This document shows, in pieces, positions 62,719-64,000 of a stretch of DNA of 64,000 nt (within the stretch, counting starts at the first letter, position 1; each line of letters starts with the position of its first letter). Source of the stretch: Cryobacterium algoritolerans (GTDB taxonomy: Bacteria > Actinomycetota > Actinomycetes > Actinomycetales > Microbacteriaceae); assembly GCF_004402785.1 (NCBI RefSeq), contig NZ_SOFP01000010.1, positions 104,476-168,475 of the forward strand, written 5' to 3'. A program made the position numbers and the translations under genes. The notes under the pieces were generated by a model that saw only the letters and a program-made list of their open reading frames with translations, had not been told where the DNA came from and ran no database searches.

Positions 62719-62791
62719 TAGCCCCAACGGGATTCGAACCCGTGTTAACGCCGTGAAAGGGCGCCGTCCTAGGCCGCTAAACGATGGGGCC
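62719..62791 (-). tRNA. tRNA-Glu (TTC)
   Basis: The 73-nt cloverleaf begins GGCCCCATCGTTTAGCGGCC. The anticodon loop is CTTTCAC, and the T-arm is ACGGGTTCGAATCCCGT. It is first of the three-tRNA minus-strand group (Glu, Asp, Phe), which is probably co-transcribed. Confidence 0.93.
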
Positions 62792-62937
62792 GAGACGCCA
62801 TAAACAGCATGGCTTCCGACGCATAAGCATACGGTCAGGTTGCGACAAATCCCAAATCGAGTCCGGAACGCCGTAGCGCGGGTGTTTCCCGCCGCCTCAC
62901 TGCCAGGAGTCGCGGCCAGGAGGCAGACCCCGGCTCG

Positions 62938-62972
62938 CCCGGGAATGGCCGGGCCGCGGCCCGTTTCCCGGG
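62938..62972. other. Compound hairpin between tRNA-Glu and the cell-wall hydrolase
   Basis: CCCGGGAA (62938-62945) pairs with TTCCCGGG (62965-62972), enclosing a perfect 14-bp palindrome CGGGCCGCGGCCCG (62949-62962). It lies upstream of the promoter of the rightward gene and may be a stray terminator or a leader structure. Confidence 0.45.
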
Positions 62973-63011
62973 TTAGATTCGGCAGGATGCTGGGTGATTC
63001 TGCCTGAAGTT

Positions 63012-63053
63012 GTTACTGTGAAAAGAGTTAACACAGTTACGCATGTGTTTAAC
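63012..63053 (+). promoter_or_regulatory. GTTAC-repeat control site of the cell-wall hydrolase gene
   Basis: GTTAC (63012), GTTAA (63027), GTTAC (63036) and a diverged GTTTAAC (63047) cluster 20-60 bp before the start codon. GTTAACACA and TGTGTTTAAC are also inverted. Actinobacterial MtrA controls such hydrolases through paired GTNAC repeats, but the spacing here (15 and 9 bp) does not match the published 11-bp period, so the regulator is unknown. Confidence 0.4.
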
Positions 63054-63071
63054 GAGCCCGATCGGGGAGTA

Positions 63072-64000
63072 ATGAAGCGCACGGCACACGTACACGGTCG
63101 CACTGTCCTGGAGTGGCTGGGGGGTCTCCGGCCCCAATCCGGCGTACCTGGTTCCGGCACCCATGGTTCCGGCGCCCGCGGCCGGCGCCGGTCCCTGGCG
63201 GCGACCGGTTTCCTGGCGACGCTCACCCTCTTCGCGAGCCTCGCCGTTCCGGCCGGGTCGGCGCAGGCCGTCGACTACCCGACCTGGCAGGACCTTCAGA
63301 ACGCGAAGTCCAACACCGCCGCTGCAGCCGGCAAGGTGGCACAGATCCAGGAAATGATCGCGAACCTCACGGTGCAGGTGGCGCAGACGCAGGCCGAATC
63401 CGAGAAACGCGGCGCCGAGCTCCAGGTCGCCCAGGACAAGTTGGACGAGGCCGCGCGCCGCGCGACCGACCTTCAGGCGCAGGCGGACGCCGGCAAGGCC
63501 ACCGCCGAGGCGGCCACCCGGCAGGCCGGCCAGCTGGCCGCCCAGCTCTATCGCACCGGCGGCACCGATCTCAGCGTCAACCTGTTCCTCGACGGCCAGG
63601 CCGCCGGCAAGAGCGCCGATGCGCTGTTGTCGAAGCTCGGCAGAATGAGCAAGCTCGTCGAGCGCAGCTCCGACGTCTACGACCAGGCGCAGACGGCGCG
63701 CAACACCGCCCAGGCGCTCGGCGACCAGGCGAAGATCGCCCAGGCCGAGCGTGAGGCGCTCCGGGTCGCGGCCGAGGCGGCCCTGGTCGCGGCAAAGGCC
63801 GCGGCCGATGCGGCAGCGAACGCGCTGACCGAGTCCCAGGCCAAGAGCGTCGAGCTCGATGCCCAACTCAAGTTCATGCAGGACGCCCAGGCCACCACCA
63901 CGGCCGGCTATGAAGCCGGGGTCGCCGAACGCGCGCGCCTCGCAGCCATCGAGGCTGAGCGGGCCCGCGCGGCTGCCGCGGCGGCTGCGGCGGCTGCAGC
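63072..64000 (+). CDS. Secreted coiled-coil peptidoglycan hydrolase-like protein, N-terminal part
   Basis: This open frame of about 309 residues runs off the window end. ATG 63072 follows GGGGAG. The long N-terminal region (about 66 residues) ends in a hydrophobic segment TGFLATLTLFASLAVPAGSA and an Ala-Gln-Ala cleavage site. Then comes a long heptad-rich coiled coil (about 75-300; Gln/Ala/Glu-rich, with the break LYRTGGTDLSVNLFLDG near 160). This is the layout of RipA/CwlO-type proteins, whose NlpC/P60 catalytic domain would lie beyond the window. It probably cleaves wall peptides at the septum. Confidence 0.75.
   Translation, partial: MKRTAHVHGRTVLEWLGGLRPQSGVPGSGTHGSGARGRRRSLAATGFLATLTLFASLAVPAGSAQAVDYPTWQDLQNAKSNTAAAAGKVAQIQEMIANLTVQVAQTQAESEKRGAELQVAQDKLDEAARRATDLQAQADAGKATAEAATRQAGQLAAQLYRTGGTDLSVNLFLDGQAAGKSADALLSKLGRMSKLVERSSDVYDQAQTARNTAQALGDQAKIAQAEREALRVAAEAALVAAKAAADAAANALTESQAKSVELDAQLKFMQDAQATTTAGYEAGVAERARLAAIEAERARAAAAAAAAAA

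Noticed and set aside
62413..62791. Integrase attachment site at a tRNA gene bounding the glycan locus
   Set aside because: No integrase gene, and no direct repeat of any tRNA 3' end was found near the left boundary (30.9-31.2 kb).
62820..63071. ydaO-type (c-di-AMP) riboswitch before the cell-wall hydrolase gene
   Set aside because: Actinobacterial homologues often have one, but the conserved riboswitch blocks are not visible in this short gap; only a simple compound hairpin is seen.

Overview
The window is GC-rich (about 65-70 %) DNA of a Gram-positive actinobacterium. Codon use, the abundance of GTG starts, TAGGCT-type -10 boxes close to ATG, the actinobacterial-type paa operon and the coiled-coil peptidoglycan-hydrolase N-terminus suggest a Microbacteriaceae-like organism (Cryobacterium/Leifsonia-like). 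That placement is inference from style, not from a marker gene.

Region 1 (1-9.5 kb) is housekeeping and metabolism: the N-terminus of a Thr-Pro-rich secreted protein, hutH with a divergent IclR regulator and a perfect 18-bp palindrome between them, a membrane-anchored esterase, an FUSC/ArAE-type transporter overlapping a GNAT acetyltransferase, a DEAD-box RNA helicase with a long tandem-repeat tail at its N-terminus, and a universal stress protein.

Region 2 (9.6-17.5 kb) is a phenylacetate degradation locus. paaABCDE-paaG runs rightward as a translationally coupled operon. paaI-paaK, a TetR regulator and a second hotdog thioesterase run leftward. PaaK activates phenylacetate to its CoA ester, PaaABCDE makes the ring 1,2-epoxide, PaaG isomerises it to the oxepin, and the thioesterases protect the CoA pool. 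Two kinds of palindromic operator candidates flank the regulator and the divergent promoter. The ring-opening paaZ and the beta-oxidation paaH/paaJ genes are not in the window.

Region 3 (17.6-31 kb) holds a Gre-like factor, an EamA transporter, a CopC-like secreted protein, recQ, a methyltransferase, an acyl-CoA oxidase, a four-gene ABC transporter/two-component operon, a proline iminopeptidase and a C-terminally truncated zinc metallopeptidase.

Region 4 (31-62 kb) is a complete exopolysaccharide/cell-surface glycan locus of the Wzx/Wzy type. It contains an initiating sugar-phosphate transferase (62 kb end), nucleotide-sugar genes (wecB, wecC, Gfo/Idh oxidoreductase, epimerase, two aminotransferases, two acetyltransferases), five or six glycosyltransferases including a WecG/TagA type, a flippase, an O-antigen-ligase-like polymerase and two short Wzz-like proteins. 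Two secreted DUF4082 proteins lie within it, one fused to an N,N-dimethylformamidase-like domain and one to a beta-helix. The most interesting signal is a shared cis-element. The same two-part G/C-block motif (an 11-mer plus an identical 16-mer) lies upstream of the first gene at the left end (31.0 kb) and of the initiating transferase at the right end (62.3 kb), both pointing into the locus. A related module with a homologous leader lies at 57.6-57.8 kb. This looks like a locus-specific regulatory system.

Region 5 (62.4-64 kb) holds tRNA-Phe, tRNA-Asp and tRNA-Glu on the minus strand and the start of a secreted coiled-coil cell-wall hydrolase that runs off the window. Many unrelated genes here carry in-frame tandem repeats (6, 9, 15 or 93 bp units), a recurring feature of this genome.
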